Counted from the first letter of the stretch, positions 1 through 5,964 are shown. The stretch is DNA of 10,493 bases from Caldifarciminota bacterium (GCA_023128195.1 JAGMEL010000178.1:1-10493), one strand, 5' to 3'. The notes: generated by a model from the letters alone, not told the origin. Made by a program: numbers and translations.

Positions 1-958
1 TGCTTGGTTTTAAGAGCTGCTTTTTTATCAATCTCTGTCTGGCTGCATAAATTGAGTCATCAGAATAATGGCTGAGTGTTTCCTCTTTATACTTTTTCCA
101 GGAAGTGGCATTAGGTTTTTTCAATATCATATAATCAAGGTCTGTTGAGATCGGCTCAGGTGGGATAAAAAATGGAATGAGAGCGTATACCTCTCTTAAA
201 TCATCTTTCGTTACCTTCTCTCTATGATTCATTACCGCATTTGCTTTTACCAATCGTCTAACAAAGTTGACTGCCCTAAACGGTTTTGCCTTTCCATTTG
301 ACAGCAGCTTACCCATACTTCTAATTGTGTGGCCTGCCTCAGGACTAATATCAACGAACTTTTTTTCTGATGGTGTTGGTATGAAGTATTTGAGATCTCC
401 GTTGGTCTTGCCTACTGATAATCGACTGGTAATTAGCTTCTCATCCTCTTGCTCATAATCAAATGAAAAGGCCCCAAATCTACTTAAGAAACCTGTTCTT
501 TCAAATAGCCTGCGGTTAGACTGAAAGCATTTACTGGTCATTGCCGTGATAATACCAAAATTTAATGGGACATCAAACGTCACGAATTTGTCATATCTTG
601 ATATTGCAGTCAAGCCTTCCTCAAGAATAATATTAGCCAGAGTCAAGAACGCTTCCCAACCTTTATTGCGACTCATCACCTTTAGCAAATCAGGAATATT
701 AACATAACCTGTCTTGAAGCGTTGCATCTTCTCAATGATATTTTCCAGTCCGCGTCCCGTAATATCATTCACGATGATCATATTCTCGGCCCTGAACTTT
801 GTCAATAGGAATGATTTACCTGTGCCTGGTTGTGCTACAAAAAGAAAACCTAAAGGTCTTTCGTCTGCAAGATAAGGAATGTGAAGACTTAGCTCAATAG
901 CCTTAGTGGCTGCTTGTAAGCCTATAAGTCCTTTTCCTTGATTGTCTTTATTTTTCAT
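1..958 (-). CDS. AAA+ ATPase, 3' end beyond window
   Basis: About 319 codons are visible and the frame stays open to the left edge, so the C-terminus is missing. A P-loop lies at residues 42-49 (AQPGTGKS), about 40 residues in, as in single-domain AAA+ proteins. Residues 136-139 (IITA) fit the sensor-1 strand. The following FERTGFLSRF (about 152-161) resembles the arginine-finger segment of MoxR-like and other AAA_5-type ATPases. No clear Walker B DE pair is visible; candidates are the IPD near residue 89 and the ILEE near 112. The C-terminal part (about 205-300) is helical and charged. The ATG at 958 has AAAGGAGC five bases upstream. The gene follows a terminator and a 12-codon mini-ORF whose stop overlaps this start (ATGA). 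By family it should be an ATP-driven remodelling or loading factor, and its partner is unknown. Confidence 0.82.
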   Translation of the reverse strand, partial: MKNKDNQGKGLIGLQAATKAIELSLHIPYLADERPLGFLFVAQPGTGKSFLLTKFRAENMIIVNDITGRGLENIIEKMQRFKTGYVNIPDLLKVMSRNKGWEAFLTLANIILEEGLTAISRYDKFVTFDVPLNFGIITAMTSKCFQSNRRLFERTGFLSRFGAFSFDYEQEDEKLITSRLSVGKTNGDLKYFIPTPSEKKFVDISPEAGHTIRSMGKLLSNGKAKPFRAVNFVRRLVKANAVMNHREKVTKDDLREVYALIPFFIPPEPISTDLDYMILKKPNATSWKKYKEETLSHYSDDSIYAARQRLIKKQLLKPS

Positions 959-993
959 TTTTGCTCCTTTCTTTTTAGAATGTTGTTAATCAT
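955..993 (-). CDS. possible leader mini-ORF (12 aa) coupled to the AAA+ gene
   Basis: The ORF reads MINNILKRKEQK and ends in a TGA that overlaps the ATG of the AAA+ gene. A strong AAAGGAGGT lies at 1006-1014, but 12-13 bases from this ATG, which is rather far. A second site (AAAGGAGC) inside the mini-ORF serves the ATPase start. It may be a translational coupler rather than a functional peptide. Confidence is low because of the size. Confidence 0.25.
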   Translation of the reverse strand: MINNILKRKEQK

Positions 994-1019
994 ATTTTCA
1001 ACACTACCTCCTTTCACAC

Positions 1020-1057
1020 AAAAAAAGGGTGCAGAGCCACCCTATTCCTCTGCACCC
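1020..1057 (-). terminator. rho-independent terminator overlapping the 168-aa gene's stop
   Basis: Perfect 10-bp arms, GGGTGCAGAG (1027-1036) and CTCTGCACCC (1048-1057), with an 11-nt loop. On the minus strand they are followed by seven T residues. The stop codon (1042-1044) lies in the loop, so the 3' arm comes right after the end of the coding region. Confidence 0.88.
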
Positions 1058-1548
1058 TCAAACAAAGCAGCCTGAACTTTACTTAACTTATCCTTAGTAT
1101 GTCCAGGCTGCTCTTCTTTTCTAGCACACTTCTTTTTTAAGGTCTTCATTACTTCAATGAGAGGATTCTTTATCTCTCCACCTCTTGCCCTGTAAATATT
1201 ATCTACCAGCTCTTTGTAGTAATACTCCTCGCCTTTAGTCAAACCGAGTTTTAATACCTCTTTCATATCGTCGGTCATCTCTTTACCTTTTCTTTCAAAT
1301 ACCCGGGCACAACAATACAAATAAATCTTAGTATGCTCGTGACTTAATGGTCCGCGCATTGAGGCGGTCATAAGATAAGCAGCAATCTCTGCAAATCCTA
1401 CCTTAGGTGCATTAGGATTTACAATTCCTGCAAGTCCATACATTATTCGCTCATACTTTATTTCCTCAAGTAACCATTCAGGAATTGCATCAGCCCAGGT
1501 AGCATCACCTACGACGAGTCGGTTTTCCTTTTTGTCTTTTGTGCTCAC
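1042..1548 (-). CDS. hypothetical 168-aa protein of the element
   Basis: I do not recognise a family. I chose the GTG at 1548 because an AGGAGG site lies six bases upstream; an in-frame ATG at 1563 sits on that site and is less likely. The protein is soluble and mostly helical. It has an N-terminal PEWLLEEIKYERIMYGL segment, a middle part with AAYLMTASMRGPLSHEHTKI, and a lysine-rich C-terminal third. The start lies 44 bases inside the end of the nuclease gene, so the two are probably translated together. Its mRNA ends at the terminator in its own stop region. Context suggests a role with the neighbouring nuclease or ATPase in DNA handling, which is inference only. Confidence 0.75.
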   Translation of the reverse strand: MSTKDKKENRLVVGDATWADAIPEWLLEEIKYERIMYGLAGIVNPNAPKVGFAEIAAYLMTASMRGPLSHEHTKIYLYCCARVFERKGKEMTDDMKEVLKLGLTKGEEYYYKELVDNIYRARGGEIKNPLIEVMKTLKKKCARKEEQPGHTKDKLSKVQAALFEGAEE

Positions 1549-1927
1549 GGTATTCCTCCTCACTCACCGGTTCATCTTTTACAAAGAACTCATAATCTTC
1601 CCTCAATGGAAAATTTATGACTGGTTTCAGATATAACACCTTATCAGGTGAATGTATTTCACCTACAATGAAGTGAATGAAGAAAGGCTGCTTCCTTAAA
1701 ATACTTCTTATGAGCCACTTCATCTTTTTGACATCAGCTAAATCAATCCTGTCTTTCTTGCACTCCACCAGCTTTATTTTTTCACCAATGCAAATAAGAT
1801 CCGGGTGCTTAGAAGCTGTCTGACGAGCGATAAGCACATTTCCAACCATTCCTTCCTGAAGTGCTTTTACTTCCCATTCAAACTTTCTGCCTTTTCTCAC
1901 CGTGTTTTTGCATCTTCTTTGTTTCAT
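1505..1927 (-). CDS. PD-(D/E)XK-fold nuclease, Hjc-like
   Basis: This 140-aa protein shows the core of the PD-(D/E)XK superfamily in the arrangement of archaeal Holliday-junction resolvase (Hjc)-type proteins. It has an N-terminal RKGRKFEWEV with E17 and E19, then P42-D43-L44, and a strand ending E55-C56-K57. These give the E, D, E-x-K metal and catalytic set, with roughly the spacing of Hjc. The basic tail (KPTRRR) could bind DNA. The size fits a lone nuclease domain. Expected chemistry is metal-dependent DNA cleavage, perhaps of branched DNA; the substrate cannot be read from sequence. AAGGAGA lies seven bases before the ATG. The 3' end overlaps the next gene by 44 bases. A paralogue with changed catalytic residues lies about 0.5 kb upstream (2393-2734). 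Confidence 0.8.
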   Translation of the reverse strand: MKQRRCKNTVRKGRKFEWEVKALQEGMVGNVLIARQTASKHPDLICIGEKIKLVECKKDRIDLADVKKMKWLIRSILRKQPFFIHFIVGEIHSPDKVLYLKPVINFPLREDYEFFVKDEPVSEEEYREHKRQKGKPTRRR

Positions 1928-2048
1928 TATCTTCTCCTTTTATAAAGGTTTCTATCTCACAGAGGTAATCAGTGAAAAAACCCTGGTCCTCAAATAAAAT
2001 CTTTGCGATTTCTAATGCCCTTAACCAACGTTTTTTTCTTAACTTCAT
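1878..2048 (-). CDS. small 56-aa ORF overlapping both neighbours
   Basis: The ORF begins inside the 3' end of the SymE-like gene and ends 50 bases inside the nuclease gene, in a different frame from each, so it also fills the gap between them. GGAGG stands about seven bases before its ATG. The product starts MKLRKKRWLRALEIAKILFE and continues with an acidic segment rich in aromatic residues (DQGFFTDYLCEIETFIKGED), then a basic tail. A basic-amphipathic-acidic-basic layout is protein-like and unlike a random frame. No family is recognised. The good ribosome site and the gap filling support it; small size and double overlap weigh against it. Confidence 0.5.
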   Translation of the reverse strand: MKLRKKRWLRALEIAKILFEDQGFFTDYLCEIETFIKGEDNETKKMQKHGEKRQKV

Positions 2049-2250
2049 TTTCTTCCTCCAGTTGTGCGTTTATTTCATGACTGTTTATCCCGGTATTACG
2101 AATGAGTAGCTGGTCTTTTTCTACTACAACCTTTATATAGTCTCCAGGAGTAAATCCTGCGTCATAAACCCATTTACCAATCAACCTGATCATAGGATAT
2201 GGATTACTGCCAAGACCACTATACACCTGGAGTGTCCTTTGTTTGAACAT
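1990..2250 (-). CDS. SymE/AbrB-like (SpoVT-AbrB fold) protein
   Basis: In this 86-aa protein, residues about 19-52 (PMIRLIGKWVYDAGFTPGDYIKVVVEKDQLLIRN) match the SymE-type version of the swapped-hairpin AbrB fold: a proline, IRL-GKW, an AGF, then PGD-hhhhV and a final LLI strand. In E. coli SymE is an SOS-induced toxin; related domains in mobile elements are often DNA-binding. The C-terminal 30 residues are charged, and their DNA also encodes the start of the next small ORF. AGGAGG lies six bases before the ATG. A terminator (2279-2304) stands just upstream, leaving about 20 bases between it and the ribosome site. The fold is fairly sure; toxin versus regulator is open. Confidence 0.75.
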   Translation of the reverse strand: MFKQRTLQVYSGLGSNPYPMIRLIGKWVYDAGFTPGDYIKVVVEKDQLLIRNTGINSHEINAQLEEENEVKKKTLVKGIRNRKDFI

Positions 2251-2278
2251 AAATACCTCCTGATTGAATTTCGTCGAT

Positions 2279-2304
2279 AAAAAAAGGGAGCATAAAGCTC
2301 CCTT
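2279..2304 (-). terminator. rho-independent terminator before the SymE-like gene
   Basis: Perfect 8-bp arms AAGGGAGC (2284-2291) and GCTCCCTT (2297-2304) with a 5-nt loop. Read on the minus strand they are followed by a run of seven T (2279-2285). It faces the same way as the genes on both sides. Confidence 0.85.
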
Positions 2305-2392
2305 GAATAATACAGTCTTCTCTTGTTCCTATGCCAAGCCAATTATAGTAGCTGATCTAAACGCACTGCTTTGCATATTTGCAAGTTGTGTT
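2305..2392. other. short intergenic stretch with AT-rich palindrome
   Basis: It lies between the stop of the degenerate nuclease paralogue and its terminator. It holds a TATAAT on the minus strand (2342-2347) without a convincing -35. It also holds GCATATTTGCAA (2373-2384), whose reverse complement TTGCAAATATGC recurs with one change at 3693-3704. No gene is seen. Confidence 0.35.
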
Positions 2393-2734
2393 TTAGCCAC
2401 CTTTTTTCAATTGTCTAATGACGATTTTATGTTTTACTTCAGGACATACCCATACAGTCTTTTCACGGGATTTTATTTCACCATAAACAATATTCACAAG
2501 TATAGGTTGTATCTTAATAATTGCGCGTATCAGTCTTACCATCTTTTCAATCTCTGTTTTTGTAATTCGACCAGTTTTACACTGTAAAAGTTTGATCTGT
2601 TCACCAAAGCAAATTAGATTTGGGAAACTTGATTTTGCTTGTCGTACCACCAATACATACCCGAGTTTTTTAAGTTGTCTCTTAATTTCGTTTTCAAATT
2701 GAATGCCCTTGCGCTTTCTATTCTTGAGTTTCAT
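2393..2734 (-). CDS. PD-(D/E)XK-fold paralogue with degenerate active site
   Basis: The 113-aa product aligns along most of its length with the intact nuclease at 1505-1927. Shared elements are RKG..FE.E near the start, RQ..S, P-x-LIC-GE-IKL, x-CK..RI, KM..LIR.I...QP and GEI.S..K. The catalytic aspartate is replaced by asparagine (P38-N39), and the glutamate of E-x-K by glutamine (Q51-C52-K53). The lysine and the N-terminal glutamate (E14) remain. Loss of two acidic metal ligands predicts a protein that keeps the fold, and perhaps DNA or partner binding, without cleavage. It may pair with the active copy as a heterodimer or act as a structural DNA binder. Its own ribosome site is weak (GGGGGTG), and its start overlaps a mini-ORF stop as ATGA, so coupling is likely. 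Confidence 0.78.
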   Translation of the reverse strand: MKLKNRKRKGIQFENEIKRQLKKLGYVLVVRQAKSSFPNLICFGEQIKLLQCKTGRITKTEIEKMVRLIRAIIKIQPILVNIVYGEIKSREKTVWVCPEVKHKIVIRQLKKGG

Positions 2735-2778
2735 TTACACCCCCGTTTTTTTACCAATTCACTGGTGTGTTTTATCAT
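2731..2778 (-). CDS. possible leader mini-ORF (15 aa) coupled to the nuclease paralogue
   Basis: The ORF reads MIKHTSELVKKRGCK. It starts four bases after a strong GGGAGG (2783-2788), and its TGA overlaps the next gene's ATG (ATGA). It begins right after the terminator at 2793-2852. It probably brings ribosomes to the weakly equipped downstream gene; a role as a peptide is not implied. Confidence 0.35.
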   Translation of the reverse strand: MIKHTSELVKKRGCK

Positions 2779-2792
2779 AAATCCTCCCTACA

Positions 2793-2852
2793 ATAAAAAT
2801 CGGTCCTGCTACTCGGGTTTGAGCTCAAATACTCGATCTTTCACAGGACCGA
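2793..2852 (-). terminator. terminator with long loop holding a 12-bp palindrome
   Basis: Nine-bp arms TCGGTCCTG (2800-2808) and CAGGACCGA (2844-2852) precede a T5 run on the minus strand (2795-2799), just after the 56-aa gene's stop. The 35-nt loop is unusually long and holds the perfect palindrome TTTGAGCTCAAA (2818-2829), flanked by the direct repeats TACTCG (2810-2815 and 2830-2835). Confidence 0.7.
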
Positions 2853-2859
2853 CTAATAC

Positions 2860-3030
2860 CTACTTAAGTTTTAGGACCACCTTTATCTTTTCAGGTGGCG
2901 GACTGCCTAACTGTGTTCTTCGCAAGTAGGCAGTTGGAAGAATTGCCGTGGGGTCATCAGACTTGTATCTGATACTGTGCTTGCAATCCTTTTCCCTTGT
3001 CATCTCAACTTCAAGGGTTGCTGTTGCCAT
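2860..3030 (-). CDS. small 56-aa conserved-looking protein
   Basis: I place the start at the ATG at 3030 because AAAGGAGG lies six bases before it; an upstream in-frame ATG at 3060 has no such site. The product starts MATATLEVEMTREKDCKHS and ends with PPPEKIKVVLKLK. The order is an N-terminal strand, a KHSIRY strand, a YLRR segment and a C-terminal I.V.L strand. This resembles small beta-barrel proteins often found in phage early regions (pattern VRY ... Y-x-K-x-x-L ... P-x-x-I-x-V), a resemblance from memory only. The start lies 20 bases inside the zinc ribbon gene, so the two are likely coupled. A terminator follows the stop by seven bases. Confidence 0.68.
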   Translation of the reverse strand: MATATLEVEMTREKDCKHSIRYKSDDPTAILPTAYLRRTQLGSPPPEKIKVVLKLK

Positions 3031-3256
3031 ATCTACCTCCTTTTTCAAATAATGGTGCATACAGTTTCTCGTATGCTACATCAACCTCTTCCTTGGTAAG
3101 GATATTATGACACAGAGGACAGTAGTATAATATTTCACCGTCTACTGATGCTTTTCTTTGGAGTATTACAATATCACAACTCATCAAGCAAAGCGGACAG
3201 TTCTGTTCCTCAGAGTCTCTACGAGACCCTTTATTGTCATTTATCAGAGGATACAT
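3011..3256 (-). CDS. small zinc ribbon protein (81 aa)
   Basis: Two CPLC knuckles at C20-C23 and C46-C49, separated by a 22-residue segment predicted as beta hairpin (DIVILQRKASVDGEILYYC), form a standard four-cysteine zinc ribbon. An extra cysteine at 27 and a histidine at 50 sit beside the knuckles. The helical C-terminal tail (KEEVDVAYEKLYAPLFEKGG) could be a partner contact. Such ribbons usually bind nucleic acid or proteins of transcription or replication; nothing shows which here. GAGGTG lies a few bases before the ATG. The preceding gene ends nine bases upstream and the following one starts inside its end, so three genes form one transcript. Confidence 0.72.
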   Translation of the reverse strand: MYPLINDNKGSRRDSEEQNCPLCLMSCDIVILQRKASVDGEILYYCPLCHNILTKEEVDVAYEKLYAPLFEKGGRYGNSNP

Positions 3257-3265
3257 AGCACACCT

Positions 3266-3610
3266 CTAAAATGGTGTGTCTACATCACCTTCACCGTCAC
3301 TTTCACTGAGCAGATCCTCAAGAACCATAATTGTCTTTTTAAGATCGCTCTCTTTTGAGTTGTTATTGTAGAACGCATTTTCTTCACGTAGTTTTGCATA
3401 AGCCTTGTCTTTTCCGATTGTATCTACAAGCTCCTTGACCCGGAATTTTAATCGCTTTAGAGTATCTGCATCACCGCTTTCACTTCCACCAGTTTCTTCT
3501 GTTTTTGTTGAACCTACCCTACTCTTCACTCGAGAAACTACGGTCTCAACGATATATTCCAATACTAATACGAGTGCTTTATTAAAGCACTCCTGTGAGC
3601 ATTTTAGCAT
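3266..3610 (-). CDS. acidic-tailed 114-aa protein with SSB-like C-terminal tip
   Basis: I place the start at 3610, where AAGGAGGT precedes the ATG by five bases; an upstream ATG at 3634 lies within the T-run end of a terminator and has no site. The N-terminal third is helical with hydrophobic residues (CFNKALVLVLEYIVETVVSRV). A Ser/Gly/Glu linker follows, then a charged helical middle and a glycine-acid tail ending GDGD-like, finally DVDTPF. That tip resembles the acidic C-terminal peptide of bacterial SSB (DDDIPF), which docks replication and repair proteins. No OB fold is visible, so it is not an ordinary SSB. First gene of the unit 3610-2860. Confidence 0.7.
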   Translation of the reverse strand: MLKCSQECFNKALVLVLEYIVETVVSRVKSRVGSTKTEETGGSESGDADTLKRLKFRVKELVDTIGKDKAYAKLREENAFYNNNSKESDLKKTIMVLEDLLSESDGEGDVDTPF

Positions 3611-3632
3611 AATACCTCCTTTCTTACACAAC

Positions 3633-3680
3633 AAAAAAACCTGCTGGCTTTTGATAACTTACTTGATTAGTCAACAGGTT
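3633..3680 (-). terminator. rho-independent terminator before the acidic-tailed gene
   Basis: Arms AACCTGCTGGCT (3638-3649) and AGTCAACAGGTT (3669-3680) pair over 12 positions with one mismatch and one G-U. A run of seven T follows on the minus strand (3633-3639). The gap to the AAGGAGGT site of the gene at 3610 is only about 15 bases. Confidence 0.72.
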
Positions 3681-3708
3681 CATTAACACATATTGCAAAT
3701 TTGCGCAT

Positions 3709-3744
3709 AAAAAAAGGTGCGAACTATCAAGTCCACACCTTTTT
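3709..3744 (-). terminator. rho-independent terminator after the coiled-coil gene
   Basis: A 10-bp stem (3716-3725 with 3730-3739, two G-U pairs) with a 4-nt loop is followed by seven T on the minus strand. The plus strand also ends in a short T-run (3740-3744), so it could act both ways. It lies 16 bases after the stop of the gene at 3760. Confidence 0.85.
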
Positions 3745-3759
3745 AAATGGGGTTTAATA

Positions 3760-4194
3760 TCACCAATTAGTTGAGACTATTAGATACCCTGCACGAAGAA
3801 GGACATCCCTTAAGCCATTCCAGTTGCCTGACCACACCACCTTATTTCTGAGGTCCTCCGGGGTATTCAAAAAGTTATATATAGACTCGCCAAAGGTTGC
3901 CCATCCTTTACCCTTAATCTCGTGTTGCTCATCACCTTTTTTGACAATCACCATATACTCGACACCTTTTCCACCTTTCTTTTTAGGTTGGCTATCCCAG
4001 GGTAACGGTCCAAATAATTCCCGGTATAGAATAGCCAGCTCTTCATATTCCTTTTTCTTAACTTCAACCTGGGCTAAAATTTCGGCTTTTTTGTCCTGCA
4101 TTTTGGCCTTCATTGTATTGATTGTCTCAACAGCCTTCTTAAGGCTTTCTGTATCAATACTTTTTGCCTTCGTTGTTGCATCCTTTTCGCTCAT
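3760..4194 (-). CDS. hypothetical protein, coiled coil plus C-terminal domain (144 aa)
   Basis: Residues about 12-60 form a long charged helix with heptad-like spacing (LKKAVETINTMKAKMQDKKAEI...), probably a coiled coil. A proline- and lysine-rich linker follows (FGPLPWDSQPKKKGGKG). The C-terminal domain (about 80-144) starts with a strand EYMVIVKKG and continues FGESIYNFLN ... WSGNWNGLRDVLLRAGYL. I do not recognise the family; the look is that of a phage or plasmid protein. GGAGG stands seven bases before the ATG. It is the first gene of the minus-strand block, with an AT-rich region upstream and a strong terminator downstream, so it may be transcribed alone. Confidence 0.75.
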   Translation of the reverse strand: MSEKDATTKAKSIDTESLKKAVETINTMKAKMQDKKAEILAQVEVKKKEYEELAILYRELFGPLPWDSQPKKKGGKGVEYMVIVKKGDEQHEIKGKGWATFGESIYNFLNTPEDLRNKVVWSGNWNGLRDVLLRAGYLIVSTNW

Positions 4195-4451
4195 TGTGGT
4201 TCCTCCTTTTTAATATTTTAATCGGTATATATTGTAATATGGAAATGAAGAAAAATAGGGGGGAATCCCCTGAATTAGAAAATAGTGTGGTTAATTATTT
4301 ATTTATATTGTAATGGGATTTGTGTTGAGTTACTTGTTATTCAGTAAATTAAATAACTTTGTTTTTCGTTACTAAATTCTCTTAAAAATTTACAATATAT
4401 GGATCTATGCTAGTTTAAATTATATAATTAACTGTTATTTATGATGCTTAA
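4195..4451. other. AT-rich intergenic region
   Basis: It separates the small-gene block from the secreted propeller gene. TATATTGTAAT occurs at 4228-4238 and 4304-4314, and the related inverted TACAATATAT at 4391-4400. A short GGGG/CCCC hairpin (4258-4270) followed on the minus strand by TATTTTT could be a weak terminator for the propeller gene. A promoter for the 144-aa gene is expected here, but no pair of hexamers is convincing. Confidence 0.4.
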
Positions 4452-5933
4452 TTACCTCAGTAAAGTTAATTTCGCGGTAGAATTAAAATTATCAGCTTCT
4501 AACTGACAGAAATAGACGCCACATGGTGCTTTTGTATTTTTAGTTATCATGCCATTCCAATATTTAGTATATACACCTGCTTTCTGATTCCCATTGTAAA
4601 TTGACTTAATCATTTTGCCAGAAACGTCATATATTTTTATGGTAACATTTGATTCTTTTCGCAAGTTATAGTGTATTGCAACTTGATTAAAGGTGGGATT
4701 AGGGAAAAGAAGAAGCATTGGTTTTATAATCGAATTATTAACAGCATTTTCATGTACGGCATACGTATTGTCATAATACTTAATAGTTAAGTAATCATAA
4801 TTATTTGCAGAATTCATTGAAGCACCACTAATATAAATATATCCCGAATCATCTACAGTTATCCCATACGCTATGTCAACATTGCTATAAGGACTGTTGT
4901 AGGTTGTGGTCCAGACTGTATCGCCATTTGAATTATATTTAATAATTAAATAATCATGCGATGTGCCGGGTGTGTTCATGCGAACACCAGCTATATAAAT
5001 ATCCCCAAAAGAATCAACTGCGATGTCATAAGCTTGTGTAGTTAAATCTTGTGAATCGTGAAATCTTCTTGTCCAAATCGTGTCACCATCAGTATTATAT
5101 TTTATTGTCCAAATATCCCACAATGTAGAACCATTGCCAACATATCCCGTAACATAGATATTACCCATATTATCTGCTGCAACAGCTCGGGCGAAATTAT
5201 GCTCTTCAATGCTATCACTTCTTTCCCAATGCCAAACTGTATCTGCACAGTCATATTTAATGGTAAGATAATGTCCACTTGGATTACCTGCAGAACCAGT
5301 AACATAGTAATATCCAAAAGTATCAACTGCAACACCATAAGCATAATCATCTCTACCTGAATCATGCAAATGTACCAGAAGAGTATCACCATTCGGTGTA
5401 TACCTTACTGTAAGATAATTGTATCTAGTGGCAGAATAACAATAGCCGGTTATGTATATAGTGCCAAACATATCAATATCTATAGCCTGTGCAGATACAG
5501 GACCATAGCCATTGTATGTTCTTGTCCAGATTGTATCACCGTCAGCATTGTATTTGATAGTGTAATAGCCGTAACCGAAGAGTGTATCCCCAGAACAAAA
5601 ACCAGTTACATAAACCCAGTTTGAATCATTATCAACGGCTATGCCACATGCACTATCACCTGCATTTGGTGATATTGCACCATTGAATCTTTTTGTCCAT
5701 AGGGTATCTCCATCACTATTGTATTTTATTGTTAAGTAATCGTTGCCATCAGCACCGCTGAAAGATTGACTTGCACCAGTAACATATACATTCCCCATGT
5801 TGTCCAATGCAATATCACGCCCTTTGTCATGCAGATTTGCAGTGCCGTTGTATCTAGCTGTCCATATTGTATCGGGTGGAGCTGCAAAAGATAGAATGAG
5901 TAACAAAAGCAAAACAAAACTTGATTTTATCAT
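4452..5933 (-). CDS. secreted seven-repeat SBBP beta-propeller protein with C-terminal sorting-type domain
   Basis: Residues 1-18 form a signal peptide (a basic start, then VLLLLLILSFA). Seven repeats follow between about 20 and 392, each with an IAVD-x-x-GN-h-YVTG core and a DYLTIKYN-x-x-GDT-h-W end. This is the SBBP repeat pattern, and seven units suit a closed propeller. Residues about 405-493 (FPNP ... IKIYDVSGK ... WNG ... PCGVYFCQL ... KLTLLR) form a FlgD-like beta sandwich of the kind used as a type A sorting signal by type IX secretion. The protein should be exported and perhaps attached to the outer surface; its ligand is unknown. AAAGGAGG lies five bases before the ATG. A promoter lies at 5965-5992, and an XRE gene is divergent. 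Confidence 0.9.
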   Translation of the reverse strand: MIKSSFVLLLLLILSFAAPPDTIWTARYNGTANLHDKGRDIALDNMGNVYVTGASQSFSGADGNDYLTIKYNSDGDTLWTKRFNGAISPNAGDSACGIAVDNDSNWVYVTGFCSGDTLFGYGYYTIKYNADGDTIWTRTYNGYGPVSAQAIDIDMFGTIYITGYCYSATRYNYLTVRYTPNGDTLLVHLHDSGRDDYAYGVAVDTFGYYYVTGSAGNPSGHYLTIKYDCADTVWHWERSDSIEEHNFARAVAADNMGNIYVTGYVGNGSTLWDIWTIKYNTDGDTIWTRRFHDSQDLTTQAYDIAVDSFGDIYIAGVRMNTPGTSHDYLIIKYNSNGDTVWTTTYNSPYSNVDIAYGITVDDSGYIYISGASMNSANNYDYLTIKYYDNTYAVHENAVNNSIIKPMLLLFPNPTFNQVAIHYNLRKESNVTIKIYDVSGKMIKSIYNGNQKAGVYTKYWNGMITKNTKAPCGVYFCQLEADNFNSTAKLTLLR

Positions 5934-5964
5934 CTTTCCTCCTTTCTTCAGTCCAGATTAAGTT

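Noticed and set aside
3667..3708. 14-codon ORF leading into the terminator at 3633-3680, as an attenuator leader peptide
   Set aside because: It has no ribosome site, because the preceding bases are the T-run of another terminator, and its codons show no run of one amino acid.
5058..5624. Long plus-strand open frames opposite the propeller gene
   Set aside because: They are by-products of the repeated codon pattern of the propeller gene and have no ribosome sites or protein-like features.
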